Assembly: GCA_016186045.1 (NCBI GenBank)
Contig: JACPMJ010000015.1
Location: 1 to 41,187, forward strand
DNA from: Candidatus Uhrbacteria bacterium
GTDB lineage: Bacteria > Patescibacteriota > Patescibacteriia > JACQRZ01
Direction: 5' to 3'
Length of the DNA: 41,187 nt
Part shown: piece after piece, positions 17,097-29,122 of the stretch
How the letters are laid out: each line of letters starts with the position of its first letter
How positions within the stretch are numbered: the first letter of the stretch is position 1
Program-made: the position numbers and the translations under genes
Notes under the pieces: model-generated
The model's database searches: none
Seen by the model: only the letters and a program-made list of their open reading frames with translations
Told to the model about the DNA's origin: nothing

Positions 17097-18167
17097 CTAC
17101 TCCTCCGCCGCATCCGTATCGGCAACTGCGCGAATGGGTATCCGCTCTTCGCCGCTCCGCGCCGCATCCAGCACAGAATTTCTGACCCGTATGAGTATAT
17201 CTGAATTCGTTGCTAAAAATATCTTTGCTTGTTCCCTGCCCACGCCGAGTTTTGTATCCTCATGCGCATAGGTGTTCCCTGTTTTTGCAATCACCTTGTA
17301 CTCTACTGCGCTGTCTAAGATATCTCCGGCAATGGAAATACCCTCATTGTACATGATGTCAAATTCCGTTGTTTTGAAGGGCGGCGCAACTTTATTTTTC
17401 ACGATTTTTACCTTTGTACGGTTTCCAATAATCCGTTCACCCTGTTTGATATTCGCGGACCTGCGAACCTCTATACGCACTGACGAATAAAATTTCAGCG
17501 CCATGCCGCCGGTGGTTGTTTCCGGATTGCCAAAATACACACCGATTTTTTGCCGCGTTTGATTGATGAATACGACAATTGTTTTTGTCTTGCTCACAAT
17601 GGCGGTAAGTTTGCGAAGCGCCTGACTCATCAATCGCGCCTGCAGACCCATGTGTGAATCGCCGATATCCCCCTCCACTTCTGCTTTTGGCGTCAATGCG
17701 GCGACAGAATCCACCACTACCACGTCCACCGCGTTTGATCGCACAAGTGTCTCCACGATTTCCAGTGCCTGTTCACCATTGTCCGGCTGAGAGATGAGCA
17801 TCTCATTGATATTGATACCTAATCTGCGTGCATAATCCGGGTCCAAAGCATGCTCTGCGTCAACAAATGCCGCAACGCCACCCTCTTTTTGCACCTGCGC
17901 GATGATATGCTGAGCAAGGGTCGTCTTTCCGGATGATTCCGGTCCATAAATCTCAATAACACGGCCTCGCGGCACGCCGCCCACGCCAAGCGCAATATCA
18001 AGTGAGAGGCATCCGGTGGAGACAGATTCCACGTTCATGCTTTTTGCCTCGCCAAGTTTCATGATTGCTCCATCTCCGAATCGATCCTTTATCTGGTCAA
18101 TGGCTTCGCAAACCGCTTTTGCGCGATCTTTGTCAGATAGTTTCTCGTAGTCTTCGTATGTTGTCAT
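17097..18167 (-). CDS. recA: Recombinase RecA
   Basis: [73 protein letters not shown]. Confidence 0.97.
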   Translation of the reverse strand: MTTYEDYEKLSDKDRAKAVCEAIDQIKDRFGDGAIMKLGEAKSMNVESVSTGCLSLDIALGVGGVPRGRVIEIYGPESSGKTTLAQHIIAQVQKEGGVAAFVDAEHALDPDYARRLGININEMLISQPDNGEQALEIVETLVRSNAVDVVVVDSVAALTPKAEVEGDIGDSHMGLQARLMSQALRKLTAIVSKTKTIVVFINQTRQKIGVYFGNPETTTGGMALKFYSSVRIEVRRSANIKQGERIIGNRTKVKIVKNKVAPPFKTTEFDIMYNEGISIAGDILDSAVEYKVIAKTGNTYAHEDTKLGVGREQAKIFLATNSDILIRVRNSVLDAARSGEERIPIRAVADTDAAEE

Positions 18168-18185
18168 ATTGATTTTTCTCAACCG

Positions 18186-18893
18186 TTAATTTTTATAGCT
18201 ATACGTTTTTTGTTTTTCAAATATCACCTTTCGTATCATGCTCTGCGGCCTGCTGAACTTTTTTGAGACAGTTACCGTGATCACGTTCATGCCGTCACTC
18301 AACGCAACTTCTTGAACAAACGTACCGTCCTGTTTCTTTGCCACCGCCTGACCGTTAATCGTGACGTGCGCCTCTTTTCTCGTTTGTCCGGAAACCACGA
18401 TTTGTTCGGCGTCGCTTGAGGTGAACTCCTCCTGTGGCTGAAAGATGACAAGCTGAGGCGGCTGAAGTGCGCTCCAACCAAGAAACGCGATATACAAAAA
18501 CCCCACACTTATTCCAATCGTCAGAAAAAAATTACGAATAATGTTCGGCGTGACCCATAATGATGATGTACGAATAGTACGATATGCCTGTGGTACGGTA
18601 TGCGCCTGTGGATCATGCGTATCATACAGTGCGCATTCTTCAACATATTGTGCCTTCACTTGCTCCCAATTCAATCCTAAATAGGTGCTGTATGTCTTTA
18701 AAAAAAGTTCACGATACAGCATTTCCGGAATGCGGGCGTATTCATTTTTTTCCAAATACTCCAAATTTCTTTTTTGAATGCAAAGACCCTCCGCAATATC
18801 TTCCAATTGCAGTCCGTTTTGCTCCCTGATCTCCTGCAGGAGTTGTCCGATTCGTTGAGGCAGCCGCGCTGCGCTTCTCTGAAAATGTGCCAT
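18186..18893 (-). CDS. RodZ-like protein (N-terminal HTH, single TM, C-terminal Ig-like domain)
   Basis: IGQLLQEIREQNGLQLEDIAEGLCIQKRNLEYLEKNEY; TM IIRNFFLTIGISVGFLYIAFL. Confidence 0.8.
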   Translation of the reverse strand: MAHFQRSAARLPQRIGQLLQEIREQNGLQLEDIAEGLCIQKRNLEYLEKNEYARIPEMLYRELFLKTYSTYLGLNWEQVKAQYVEECALYDTHDPQAHTVPQAYRTIRTSSLWVTPNIIRNFFLTIGISVGFLYIAFLGWSALQPPQLVIFQPQEEFTSSDAEQIVVSGQTRKEAHVTINGQAVAKKQDGTFVQEVALSDGMNVITVTVSKKFSRPQSMIRKVIFEKQKTYSYKN

Positions 18894-18973
18894 AAAAACT
18901 CTTTTCTTTATTGTAGAGAAAGAAAAAAAGATGGCAAGTGTACATCTTTGCGCTTCCTGAACACTTCTATGAC

Positions 18974-21226
18974 TCAAAAGTATACTTTCTCAATTTCCTC
19001 CTCTTCATCCTGCTCATCCTCTGACGCATATTCGTGTTCACTATCTCCTTGCACAAGTACCTGACGAGGTTTTGCGCCATCTCCCGGTCCAATGAGTCCT
19101 TGCTCCTCCAAAAGATCCAAAAGTCGTGCGGCTCGCGCATATCCCACGCGCAATCGACGCTGGAGCAGAGATGCGGATGCTTTTTTTGCTTGGAGAATGA
19201 CTGCACGCGCCTCTGACAAAAGATCGTCTTCTTCATCGTCATATCTCTCATCAGTTCCAGTCAAGGCGCTGCCATTTCCATTCCGTTCGGTAACACCCTC
19301 CTCATATGCCGGAGCGCCGCTTTCTTTTAATACCCCAACGACGCGCTCAATCTCCTCATCAGACACAAACGATCCCTGAATACGAACAGGTTTTGAAAGT
19401 TCCGCGGAGATAAAAAGCATATCCCCGCGTCCGATCAGACGTTCTGCACCCGGACAGTCTAAGATGGTGCGTGAATCCATTTGCGAGGCAACGGCAAACG
19501 CAATGCGCGATGTAATATTCGCTTTGATAAGACCGGTAATAACATCTACTGATGGCCGTTGAGTAGCAAGTATAAGATGGATGCCCACTGCGCGCGCCAT
19601 TTGCGCCAACCGGATGATGAGACTTTCCGCCTCTGGCCCGACTGTTGCCATGATATCCGCAAGCTCGTCAATGACAATAACGATATATGGAAGCTTCTCC
19701 TTATACGCGGCATTGTATGCGGCAATATCGCGTTTGCCATATTTTGACAGTACATCAAACCTGCGCTCCATCTCTTTCACTGACCAACGCAAAGAGTTGA
19801 TAGTCTTTTTTACATCTGTGATAACCGGCGTAATGAGGTGCGGAATATCATTATAACATGGCAGTTCCACACGTTTGGGGTCTATTAAAATAAACTTGAG
19901 CTCGTCCGGACCATTCTGAAATAACAGACTCATAATCACAGTATTGATACATACCGTCTTCCCTGATCCGGTGGATCCTGCGATAAGCAGATGCGGCATG
20001 GAAATAATGTTTGCAAGCCATGGTTTTCCGGAAACGTCTTTTCCAAGTATCATATGCATATTGTTTTTTCGCTTCTGGAACTCCTCTGATTCTAAAATTT
20101 GACGCAACGTGACAAGCGCGACTTTCTGGTTTGGTACCTCAATGCCAACCAATGACTTGCCGGGAATGGGCGCTTCTATGCGGATGGGATGCGCCGCAAG
20201 TGCGAGTGCGAGGTCATTATGAAGAGCAGTCAGCGATGTAAGTCGCACGCCTTCCGCCGGCTTGAGCGTAAACTGCGTCACCGTAGGTCCCACATTTACC
20301 TCCCCCATCTCCACGGGAATGCCAAAATTTTCCAACGTGCGCTGAATGACAATTTTTTTATTTTTTATGTCAACGCTCAATGGATCATATGCGACATGCT
20401 TCAAAAGATCCAATGGAATATTGATCTTGGGACGTTTTTTTGACTGAAGCATTCCAAGTTCCGGTTCTTTCTCAGATACATCGTCTTTTTTCTTCGAAAT
20501 TTTTTGTTCAATGAATTGTATGGTCTTCTTTGAAAAATCAGGCAGCTGCATAGATGATTGCGCGCTGGTGACTTCCCGCTGATCTATATGTGAAGAAGTG
20601 TCGGCATCCAATATGATGCGTTTCTCTTGCGCCTGTCCAAAACCAGGCAGTTTTATGCATCCCTTGCAGATCGCTCCCATGCGCTTCATGATCTCGTGCA
20701 GTGAAAGGTTACATACGATCAGCACCGCGCTGATAAAAATTGCAATCAGAATCACAAGCGCGCCCCAAAATCCTACAATCATCTGAAAGGAATACGATAA
20801 AAAATATCCGACAACACCGCCGCCTCCGCCGCCTAACGCGATCTTTAGCGCGTGTTCCGGTGTAAATCCAAGATGCCAAAAGGCAGTAAATGCGGAAAGT
20901 GCGAGTGCCAGGCCGATCATGTGTATGATATGAAGCTGTTGGGATTCTTTTCTTAATACAAGCAGTCCGAACAATACGATAGCAATGGGAATAAACACTT
21001 TTGTTGTGCCAAAGAGTATGCCGAGCCAATGCGCAATCCATATGCCTGCCCTGCCGGTAAGCCCCATCAAACTTAACGCAAAGAGTACGCCAAGTGTAAG
21101 GAAAAAAATGCTCGCAATGCCATGCCACACTTCCGGAGTAATATGTTCTTTGAGCATATGAAAAAATGCCCTCTGGCGAGGGGAAGACTGGCGGCTTTGT
21201 GACGAATATTTTTCTTTTCTCTTCAT
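18974..21226 (-). CDS. ftsK: DNA translocase FtsK/SpoIIIE
   Basis: TM segments; MPHLLIAGSTGSGKTVCINTVIMSLL; IVIDELADIM; C-terminal winged-helix (gamma) domain. Confidence 0.95.
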   Translation of the reverse strand: MKRKEKYSSQSRQSSPRQRAFFHMLKEHITPEVWHGIASIFFLTLGVLFALSLMGLTGRAGIWIAHWLGILFGTTKVFIPIAIVLFGLLVLRKESQQLHIIHMIGLALALSAFTAFWHLGFTPEHALKIALGGGGGGVVGYFLSYSFQMIVGFWGALVILIAIFISAVLIVCNLSLHEIMKRMGAICKGCIKLPGFGQAQEKRIILDADTSSHIDQREVTSAQSSMQLPDFSKKTIQFIEQKISKKKDDVSEKEPELGMLQSKKRPKINIPLDLLKHVAYDPLSVDIKNKKIVIQRTLENFGIPVEMGEVNVGPTVTQFTLKPAEGVRLTSLTALHNDLALALAAHPIRIEAPIPGKSLVGIEVPNQKVALVTLRQILESEEFQKRKNNMHMILGKDVSGKPWLANIISMPHLLIAGSTGSGKTVCINTVIMSLLFQNGPDELKFILIDPKRVELPCYNDIPHLITPVITDVKKTINSLRWSVKEMERRFDVLSKYGKRDIAAYNAAYKEKLPYIVIVIDELADIMATVGPEAESLIIRLAQMARAVGIHLILATQRPSVDVITGLIKANITSRIAFAVASQMDSRTILDCPGAERLIGRGDMLFISAELSKPVRIQGSFVSDEEIERVVGVLKESGAPAYEEGVTERNGNGSALTGTDERYDDEEDDLLSEARAVILQAKKASASLLQRRLRVGYARAARLLDLLEEQGLIGPGDGAKPRQVLVQGDSEHEYASEDEQDEEEEIEKVYF

Positions 21227-21286
21227 ATTGATCAAACATTGGCTGAATATAAACTAATCATATCATATTTTTTAATGTTTGAACAG

Positions 21287-21316
21287 AAAAAAACGCGCAT
21301 ATATATGCGCGTTTTT
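21287..21316. terminator. Terminator downstream of rpoC
   Basis: AAAAAAACGCGCAT-atat-ATGCGCGTTTTT. Confidence 0.8.
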
Positions 21317-21359
21317 CTTTTTTAAATTGACACTAAGTATTGAGTACTGGAGTACTATT

Positions 21360-24300
21360 TTATGTACCTTCGCGCACGCGGTATCCGGTTCCCACCGGTA
21401 TGAGTCTTCCAATGATAACATTTTCCTTGAGGCCCTCCAGACGATCCGGTTTCCCGGTAATCGCCGCATTGATAAGCACGCGGGCGGTCTCTTGAAATGA
21501 TGCCGCAGATAGCCAGCTACGCGTGGACAATGATGCCTTGGTAATGCCCATCAGCAACTCTTGCCCATGCGCCTCCTGTTTTTGTTCTGTATGTGCAATG
21601 GCGTTCGCTTCCAAAAACTCGGATAGTTCAACAATTTCTCCGGAAAGCAAATCCGTATCTCCGGTATCCAATACGTAGACGCGGGAAAACATCTGGCGCA
21701 CAATAATTTCAATATGCTTATCGCTCAATTTTTGCCCTTGAGAACTGTAAATCTTTTGAATTTCATTGATGATCAGTTTTTGTGTTTCCAGCTTGCCCCG
21801 ATATTTGTATATCAGCTGCAGGTCAGCGCTTCCTTCAGTAAGAAAATCCCCCGCGGCAACAAGATCGCCGTCCTTTACCACAAGGTATGCGCCGGGTGGA
21901 ATGATATATTCTTTGATATTGTGTGCGGATACCAGAACTTTTATGACATTTTTTTCACTACGCACCACGCCAGCACGTCGTGCCGCAATTTCATTACCAT
22001 CCTCGCTTATCCACAGAATAGCGCCTTCGGTAATTTCTTGACCATCTTTCACCAGAATTTCCGCCGACTTCTTTGCCTTGGCACTACGCTTCTTTTTCTC
22101 GTCTTCGTTTTTCTGCTGATTTGCTGATCGTTTCGAAAGCTTATACACATCTTCTTCCGTTCCTTCATAGGTAATGCTTACTATTCGCTGTCCGGCTCCA
22201 CTCTTCAGTACCTCTTTCCCGCTCTCAGCGCTGACAACAGATTTCTGTTTGTCTGAAATGGACACCTTTCCGCTTACCTCAACAATGACTGCTTTATTTT
22301 TTGGTATGCGCGCTTCAAACAGTTCTTCAACACGCGGTAAGCCTTGCGTAATATCCAATCCTGCGACTCCGCCGGTATGAAACGTACGCATTGTCAGCTG
22401 GGTTCCTGGCTCGCCAAGACTCTGCGCGGCGATAATCCCCACCGCAGTACCTGGCTTTGCCAAGATATTGTATGCAAGATCCACGCCATAGCATTTTTGG
22501 CATAACCCCTTTGATGCCTTGCAACTTAAAATAGATCGAATGCGCACCGTCTCAATGTGCGCGTCACGCAATACGCGAATATGCTCCTTGGTGATAAGCG
22601 CGCCCTTTGACACTATGACCGTACCGCTTGCATCTGCAATGCTTTCCGCAGCGGTTCTTCCAATAAGACGATCGTAAAAATTGATGTCAATCGCATCGCT
22701 TTCTTCTTTTATCATCAATGCGCCCTCACTATCCTTGCAATCATGAATGTTAATCACCACATCCTGTGATACGTCCACCAAACGGCGCGTGAGATATCCG
22801 GCGCTTGACGTGCGAAGCGCGGTATCCGCCAATCCCTTTCTGGCTCCATGCGTAGAGATGAAATATTCCAGCACGCCTAAGCCTTCCTTGAAACTGCTTT
22901 TTACCGCAAGCTCAATACACTCTGTGATAATCTTACTTCTTCGCTCTTGGAACGTGAGCAGTCCCATCTCATATTGCGTCTCTATCTCATCAATCTTTTG
23001 CTCTGCCTGTTTTATGATATCCGTCTTTTCTGAAAGAATAGGAATGTCATCCATGCCAAATGAAAGTCCTGACTGTGTCAGATAACGCCCGGAAAGCTCT
23101 TTGATATTATCCAAAATAACCGCAACTCGTTCCATGCCGCATCGTTCCAGACACTGCGCCACAATCTCCTGCATGTTTTTCTTATCCACGCGGTTGTTGT
23201 AAAACAGAATATCATTCGGCAAAATATTATTGAATAAAATTCTACCTACGGACGTTTCTATGAACCGCTTCTCCATGTCCTTTTCCGGAAGGCGACCGCG
23301 CAATTCCACTGATGGCCGCACAAAAATCCTCTCTCTCAAACCGATGCGTCCCATGGCATATTCAAGTTCTGCGGTTCGCTCATCGCTTATTTTCCGCACG
23401 TCTTGTTCTGCGCGCGCAAACTCTTCATCGGAAATATTCGTCATGTAAAATGCGCCCCATATCATGTCTTGCGTTGGGAGCGCGATTGGCTGGCCCGTTG
23501 CCGGCTTCAACAGATTCCTACTCGCGAGCATGAGGTCGCGCGCCTCCTGGCGCGCTTCTTCTGACAACGGAACATGAACTGCCATTTGATCCCCATCAAA
23601 GTCCGCATTAAATGCCGTACACACGAGTGGATGAATTTGGATCGCCTTTCCTTCAATAAGAATCGGCTTAAATGCCTGGATGCCTAACCGATGCAATGTC
23701 GGCGCGCGATTCAAAAGCACATATGATTCTTTCACGATTTCCTCAAGAATATCCCATACTTCGTCCCTGCCGGATTCTATAAATCGCGATGCGCTTCGAA
23801 CATTGTACACATACTCACGCTTAATAAGCTGGCTCATGATAAACGGCTTGAATAAATCCAACGCCATTTTTTTTGGCAATCCGCATTGATGCAGTTTCAA
23901 TTTCGGCCCCACCACAATGACGCTTCTACCGGAATAGTCAATGCGCTTTCCCAAAAGATTCTGGCGGAAACGACCGCGCTTCCCCTTGAGCATGTCCGCA
24001 AGGGATTTCAATACACGCTTTTGTCCAGTGGATGCAATGACTGTTTTCCCATGACGCGCGGAATTGTCTATGAGCGCATCCACTGCTTCCTGCAACATAC
24101 GCTTTTCATTTCGACAAATCACTTCTGGCGCTTTAAGCTCAACAAGCTGGCGTAACCGGTTATTCCTGTTTATGACCCGGCGATATAAATCATTCAGATC
24201 CGATGTTGCAAACCGTCCGCCATCCAACGCCACCATTGGGCGAAGATCCGGAGGAATCACCGGAATCGCGGTAAGTATTTCCCACTCCGGCCGGATGGCA

Positions 24301-25211
24301 TTTGTCATAAAACTTCGAATGAGTTTTGCGCGGCGCACAAGCTTTTCTTTTTTCACGCCCTGCGATTCTTCAATCTCTTTTTCAAGTGTTTGAGCAAGCG
24401 TAGGCATATCAAGCCGCGCAAGGAGCGTATGAATCGCCTCTGCGCCAATGCCTGCGCTGAAAATATGTCCATATTTCAATGATAGATCGCGATACGCGTT
24501 CTCACTCAAAATACGCATGGGTTTGATATTTTTCACTTCTTCTTCCGCACTGCGCACTTTTTCGTCAAGCGTATGCTGTGTCTCCGCCTTCATTTTCATA
24601 AGATCCTCAATTTGCCGCTCAATGCCTGTTTTTTCGTCTGCCTTTGTCTGCTGTTGGAGCTTTGAACGCAACTGATTGCCATGACGATTGTATTCATCGT
24701 CAAGCTGTTTACGCTTGGTTTTTGCCTCCTCGCGAACCTGCTCAAGCGTATGTGCCTTGAGCTCATCGTCAACATCAATAATGATAAAACTTGCGAAGTA
24801 AATGATTTTTTCCAAATTCTGGACGGAGATATCCAATGCCATGCCGATCTTGGATGGCACGCCGCGCAAAAACCAAATATGGGAAACCGGCGCCAAGAGA
24901 TCAATATGCCCCATGCGCTCGCGCCGTACAATGGACCGCGTCACTTCCACACCACACTTATCACAGACAATTCCCTTGTATCGAATTTTTTTATACTTTC
25001 CACAATAGCACTCCCAATCTTTGGTCGGCCCGAAAATGCGTTCGGAAAACAACCCGTCTTTTTCCGGACGTTGCGTGCGGTAATTGATGGTTTCCGGTTT
25101 TGTCACTTCTCCGTATGACCAACGGTGAATGTCATTCGGCGACGCAAGGCGCAGACGAATGGCGCTGAAGTCAAACGAGGAAATGGAATCTTTTGATTGT
25201 TCTTGCATCAT
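21360..25211 (-). CDS. rpoC: RNA polymerase subunit beta'
   Basis: [55 protein letters not shown]. Confidence 0.98.
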   Translation of the reverse strand: MMQEQSKDSISSFDFSAIRLRLASPNDIHRWSYGEVTKPETINYRTQRPEKDGLFSERIFGPTKDWECYCGKYKKIRYKGIVCDKCGVEVTRSIVRRERMGHIDLLAPVSHIWFLRGVPSKIGMALDISVQNLEKIIYFASFIIIDVDDELKAHTLEQVREEAKTKRKQLDDEYNRHGNQLRSKLQQQTKADEKTGIERQIEDLMKMKAETQHTLDEKVRSAEEEVKNIKPMRILSENAYRDLSLKYGHIFSAGIGAEAIHTLLARLDMPTLAQTLEKEIEESQGVKKEKLVRRAKLIRSFMTNAIRPEWEILTAIPVIPPDLRPMVALDGGRFATSDLNDLYRRVINRNNRLRQLVELKAPEVICRNEKRMLQEAVDALIDNSARHGKTVIASTGQKRVLKSLADMLKGKRGRFRQNLLGKRIDYSGRSVIVVGPKLKLHQCGLPKKMALDLFKPFIMSQLIKREYVYNVRSASRFIESGRDEVWDILEEIVKESYVLLNRAPTLHRLGIQAFKPILIEGKAIQIHPLVCTAFNADFDGDQMAVHVPLSEEARQEARDLMLASRNLLKPATGQPIALPTQDMIWGAFYMTNISDEEFARAEQDVRKISDERTAELEYAMGRIGLRERIFVRPSVELRGRLPEKDMEKRFIETSVGRILFNNILPNDILFYNNRVDKKNMQEIVAQCLERCGMERVAVILDNIKELSGRYLTQSGLSFGMDDIPILSEKTDIIKQAEQKIDEIETQYEMGLLTFQERRSKIITECIELAVKSSFKEGLGVLEYFISTHGARKGLADTALRTSSAGYLTRRLVDVSQDVVINIHDCKDSEGALMIKEESDAIDINFYDRLIGRTAAESIADASGTVIVSKGALITKEHIRVLRDAHIETVRIRSILSCKASKGLCQKCYGVDLAYNILAKPGTAVGIIAAQSLGEPGTQLTMRTFHTGGVAGLDITQGLPRVEELFEARIPKNKAVIVEVSGKVSISDKQKSVVSAESGKEVLKSGAGQRIVSITYEGTEEDVYKLSKRSANQQKNEDEKKKRSAKAKKSAEILVKDGQEITEGAILWISEDGNEIAARRAGVVRSEKNVIKVLVSAHNIKEYIIPPGAYLVVKDGDLVAAGDFLTEGSADLQLIYKYRGKLETQKLIINEIQKIYSSQGQKLSDKHIEIIVRQMFSRVYVLDTGDTDLLSGEIVELSEFLEANAIAHTEQKQEAHGQELLMGITKASLSTRSWLSAASFQETARVLINAAITGKPDRLEGLKENVIIGRLIPVGTGYRVREGT

Positions 25212-25214
25212 ACC

Positions 25215-28200
25215 CTAAGCGTTATATGATTCATGCTCTTGTTCACGACGATCTTTCACAATATCCACATCAAGCGCAAGGCCTTTGAGTTCGCGTACCA
25301 GCACGTTAAATGCTTCCGGCACGTTCAGCTTCATAATGCGCTCCCCTTTGATGATCGCTTCATATGCCTTTGAGCGGCCCGTGACATCGTCGGATTTAAT
25401 AGTCAAAATTTCCTGTAGGGTATGCGCCGCGCCATATGCCTCCAACGCCCATACCTCCATCTCTCCAAATCGCTGTCCGCCAAATTGTGCTTTTCCGCCT
25501 AATGGCTGTTGCGTGATCAATGAATACGGGCCAATGGAGCGCTGATGGATCTTGTCTTCCACCATATGGATGAGCTTCATCATATACATCACGCCCACCA
25601 CAGTTCGTTCTTGAAACGGATTTCCCGTGCGACCATCGTATAATTGGTGCTTGCCATCCGGCGCGTATTCAGCCTGTATGAGATTTTTCTTAATTACGGA
25701 TTCGGTGATGCCGTCCAGCGCAGGTGTTGCAACTTTGATATTGAGCTTCTGTGCCGCAATGCCCAGATGTGTTTCCAGAATTTGTCCCAAATTCATACGG
25801 GAGATAATGCCCAGCGGACTGAGCACAATATCCACTGGCGTGCCGTCTTTGAGAAACGGCATATCTTCCATGGGTACCACGCGGGAAATAACTCCTTTGT
25901 TTCCGTGGCGGCCTGCCATCTTGTCTCCCACCTGAATCTTCCGCAGGTGCGCAATAGTCACCTGAATGTTTTTAATGACGCCTGATTGCATTTTGTCTCC
26001 GTTTTCTCGCGAGAAAATTTTTATATCAATCACCTTCCCGTGTTCCCCATGCTCCAGATACAGCGACGAATCGCGGATGTCTTTTGCTTTTTCTCCAAAA
26101 ATCGCGCGCAAAAGTTTTTCCTCGGGAGAAAGCTCAGTCTCTCCTTTTGGTGTAATTTTCCCCACAAGAATATCTCCTGATTTTACCTCTGCGCCAATAC
26201 GCACGATGCCGTCTTCATCCAAATCTTTCAATTTTTCCTCACTCACATTGGGAATATCGCATGTCACAACTTCCGGACCAAGTTTTGTATCGCGTACCGG
26301 CAGCTGATAATTTTCAATGTGAATAGATGTAAAGCGGTCATCGTGCACAAGCCGTTCGGAAATAAGAATCGCATCTTCAAAATTTCCCAGCTCCCAGGAA
26401 AGAAACGCGACCGTGATGTTTTGTCCCAATGCAAGCTCTCCATTTTCCGTTGCTGGACCGTCTGCCAACACGTCTCCTTTTTGAATGGCAATCCCTTTGG
26501 AAATGACCGGCTTTTGATTGATACATGTTGATGCGTTTGACCGTAAAAATTTTGTCAATGGGTATTCATACAGACCGCCCTTGGCATCTTGCACCGTGAT
26601 CTGGTCCGCTTCCACGCCTATGGCAACGCCATCCACATCGCTCACGGTCAGCCTACCGGAGTCATACGCAATGCGCTCTTCAATGCCGGTTCCCACCAGT
26701 GGGCTTTGCGGCCGCACAAGCGGCACCGCCTGACGTTGCATGTTTGATCCCATCAATGCGCGTGCCGCATCATCATGTTCTAAAAATGGAATAAGAGAGG
26801 TGGAGACACTTACAATTTGATTGGATGCGACATCCATGTAGTCAATATTTTCCACATGTTCAAACGAGGGCTGACCGCATTTGCGGACTTCCGCCTTTTC
26901 ATTGACAAAACTCCCGGTGTCGGTGATTGGCGTTGTTGCCGCAGTTGTGGTGTTTTGCTCCTCAATAAATGCGTCCAGATATTCCACAGTATCAGACACT
27001 CGCGGAGCAATGGAGATTTTTTCTATTCCTGTTATCTGTGAGAGTTTTTTTGCAAGCACTTCATCAATGACAGTTCCCTTGGGGGTGATGACTTTTTTCG
27101 TGTCAGGCGCCACCACATCTTCGCGCACTGTCATGCCGATCGTCTCAGACGGATTATTATTCACTTTTTTTACAATCTTTTTAAATGGAGTCTCCAAAAA
27201 TCCGAATTCATTGATGCGTGCATATGAGGCGAGATGTCCTACAAGTCCGATGTTCGGCCCTTCCGGAGTCGCAATAGGACAAATCCTGCCATAGTGCGTG
27301 GGATGCACGTCGCGCACTTCAAATCCTGCGCGCTCGCGATTGAGCCCGCCGGGACCGAGCGCGGAAATGCGACGTTTGTGCTCCAGTTCGGAGAGCGGAT
27401 TTGTCTGATCCATGAACTGCGAAAGCTGGGATGACATGAAAAATTCTTTTACCGCGATAATCACAGGGCGCGCATTAATCAGTTTTGTGGGTGTCAGCGT
27501 ATCTACGTCAAGCGTACTCATTCTGTCCTTGATAATGCGCTCCATGCGCACAAGCCCGATGCGAAATTTATTCTGAATAAGCTCGCCAACTGCGCGAATG
27601 CGCCGATTCCCTAAATGATCAATGTCATCCGGTTCCTGCTGGGAAATATTTGATCTGATAATCTCACTGATAATCGCCGTTACGTCTTCCCGGTGTAGGA
27701 CGCGACCTTCTTTTGTCTTTGTTGAAAACGTCAAGCCAAAACGCTGATTCATCTTATGCCGTCCTACGCGGCCAAAATCATAGCGGTCAAACCGGAAAAA
27801 CATATCATGGATCAACGACCGCGCATTGTCTGCCGTTGCCATGTCTCCGGGACGGATGCGCTTGTAAATTTCCACAAAGCCTCCCGCCTCGTCTACCGCA
27901 ACGTCTTTCTCAAATGTTGATTCTATATATCTCGCATCCGGATGTGTATCCACTGCTTCAAACAAGCTCGTAATTTCCTCATTTGACCCATAGCCAAATG
28001 CGCGCAAAAGAGATGTTATCGCCACTTTTCTTTTTCGGTCAATCTTTACCCAAATGACATCGTTTTCATCAGTCTCAAACTCCAGCCATGCGCCGCGATT
28101 CGGGATAATCTTCGCCCCATACAGCCGTTTTTCTGTTCCCCGCTTCATTTCTGATGTAAAAAAAACGCCAGCTGACCGTACCAGCTGGGATACCACGACG

Positions 28201-28580
28201 CGTTCCACGCCATTGACAATAAACGTGCCACGATCCGTCATAAGTGGAAAATCGCCGAGATAAATATCCTGCTCTTTTACTTCATTTGTACGCTTGTTCA
28301 AAAGCCGGGAACGCACCCAGAGTGCGCTCTCATAGGTAAGATTTTTCGCAAGGCTTGTCTTCTCGTCAAATTTCGGCTCGTCAAAGTAATAGTCAAAAAA
28401 AGAAAGTTCCAAATCCCGGCCGGTAAAATCCCGAATAGGAGAGACTTCTTCCAAAAGCTCACGGAGCCCAATATCAATAAACCACTTGTATGAATCCTTT
28501 TGGATTTCCACTAAATGAGGGAGCTCAACAACTGATTTTCCCTGTGTAAAAAATGTTCTGCCCCGTTTTGAAATATGCAT
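25215..28580 (-). CDS. rpoB: RNA polymerase subunit beta
   Basis: LSQFMDQTNPLSELEHKRRISALGPGGLNRERAGFEVRDVHPTHYGRICPIATPEGPNIGL; GDKMAGRHGNKGVIS. Confidence 0.98.
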   Translation of the reverse strand: MHISKRGRTFFTQGKSVVELPHLVEIQKDSYKWFIDIGLRELLEEVSPIRDFTGRDLELSFFDYYFDEPKFDEKTSLAKNLTYESALWVRSRLLNKRTNEVKEQDIYLGDFPLMTDRGTFIVNGVERVVVSQLVRSAGVFFTSEMKRGTEKRLYGAKIIPNRGAWLEFETDENDVIWVKIDRKRKVAITSLLRAFGYGSNEEITSLFEAVDTHPDARYIESTFEKDVAVDEAGGFVEIYKRIRPGDMATADNARSLIHDMFFRFDRYDFGRVGRHKMNQRFGLTFSTKTKEGRVLHREDVTAIISEIIRSNISQQEPDDIDHLGNRRIRAVGELIQNKFRIGLVRMERIIKDRMSTLDVDTLTPTKLINARPVIIAVKEFFMSSQLSQFMDQTNPLSELEHKRRISALGPGGLNRERAGFEVRDVHPTHYGRICPIATPEGPNIGLVGHLASYARINEFGFLETPFKKIVKKVNNNPSETIGMTVREDVVAPDTKKVITPKGTVIDEVLAKKLSQITGIEKISIAPRVSDTVEYLDAFIEEQNTTTAATTPITDTGSFVNEKAEVRKCGQPSFEHVENIDYMDVASNQIVSVSTSLIPFLEHDDAARALMGSNMQRQAVPLVRPQSPLVGTGIEERIAYDSGRLTVSDVDGVAIGVEADQITVQDAKGGLYEYPLTKFLRSNASTCINQKPVISKGIAIQKGDVLADGPATENGELALGQNITVAFLSWELGNFEDAILISERLVHDDRFTSIHIENYQLPVRDTKLGPEVVTCDIPNVSEEKLKDLDEDGIVRIGAEVKSGDILVGKITPKGETELSPEEKLLRAIFGEKAKDIRDSSLYLEHGEHGKVIDIKIFSRENGDKMQSGVIKNIQVTIAHLRKIQVGDKMAGRHGNKGVISRVVPMEDMPFLKDGTPVDIVLSPLGIISRMNLGQILETHLGIAAQKLNIKVATPALDGITESVIKKNLIQAEYAPDGKHQLYDGRTGNPFQERTVVGVMYMMKLIHMVEDKIHQRSIGPYSLITQQPLGGKAQFGGQRFGEMEVWALEAYGAAHTLQEILTIKSDDVTGRSKAYEAIIKGERIMKLNVPEAFNVLVRELKGLALDVDIVKDRREQEHESYNA

Positions 28581-28608
28581 AGGACCTTATTATGTTTTTT
28601 TGCAGGCA

Positions 28609-28644
28609 AAAAACAAAAAATCACCGTTTGCCTCTGAATGGTGA
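28609..28644 (-). terminator. Terminator-like hairpin in the rpoB leader (possible attenuator)
   Basis: Minus: TCACC-attcagaggcaaac-GGTGA followed by TTTTTTGTTTTTT, about 30 nt before the rpoB start. Confidence 0.45.
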
Positions 28645-28719
28645 ATCTTAAAATGTCTTATGTTGCGTGCCACAGCATCATTATTGTATTCATGCAAAGG
28701 TGCACATGTACATCCAACT

Positions 28720-28747
28720 ATCCTATCATAAATAAAAAATCTGTCAA
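28720..28747 (-). promoter_or_regulatory. Promoter for rpoBC
   Basis: Minus: TTGACA - 16 nt - TAGGAT. Confidence 0.6.
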
Positions 28748-29122
28748 GGGTTTTAGGACAATAACCATTTTTTCTTATATTAAAAAGGATTTTTTGTCAT
28801 TTCGCCCCTATAAATCACGATTATTTTATCAAAACCTTTCCTGTGAATACTCTTATGTATCAACAGTTTTCCCATGTCTTCCACAACTTATCCACAGAAA
28901 AAAACGCCTATTCTACGCCTTTCTTTTTCGTTATCCCCCTTTTTTCTGGATAACGTACCGTTGATTTTATACAGAATTATCCTGAACACTTTTTGTGTCC
29001 TCAAATAGTGTTACATTTTCAATATCGTGATATCTATTTCTATTTTTATTATATTTTAAACGGTTTTTTCTGAATCAATTTTGTGTTCAAAGTATATTTC
29101 CACCTTGCCCTCCCATTTTCCC

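Noticed and set aside
21714-28263. Numerous plus-strand ORFs of 60-145 aa inside rpoC/rpoB
   Set aside because: Antisense shadows of highly conserved genes; no independent RBS or motif support.
29069-29093. 22-nt similarity between the intergenic tgaatcaattttgtgttcaaag and ileS tgaatcaactatgtgttcaacg (about 31729)
   Set aside because: 19/22 match in AT-rich DNA, with the second copy inside a conserved gene; most likely chance.
28640-29122. Chromosomal origin (oriC) from TTATCC motifs
   Set aside because: No dnaA/dnaN nearby and genes on both sides run in the same direction; kept only as a low-scored regulatory observation.
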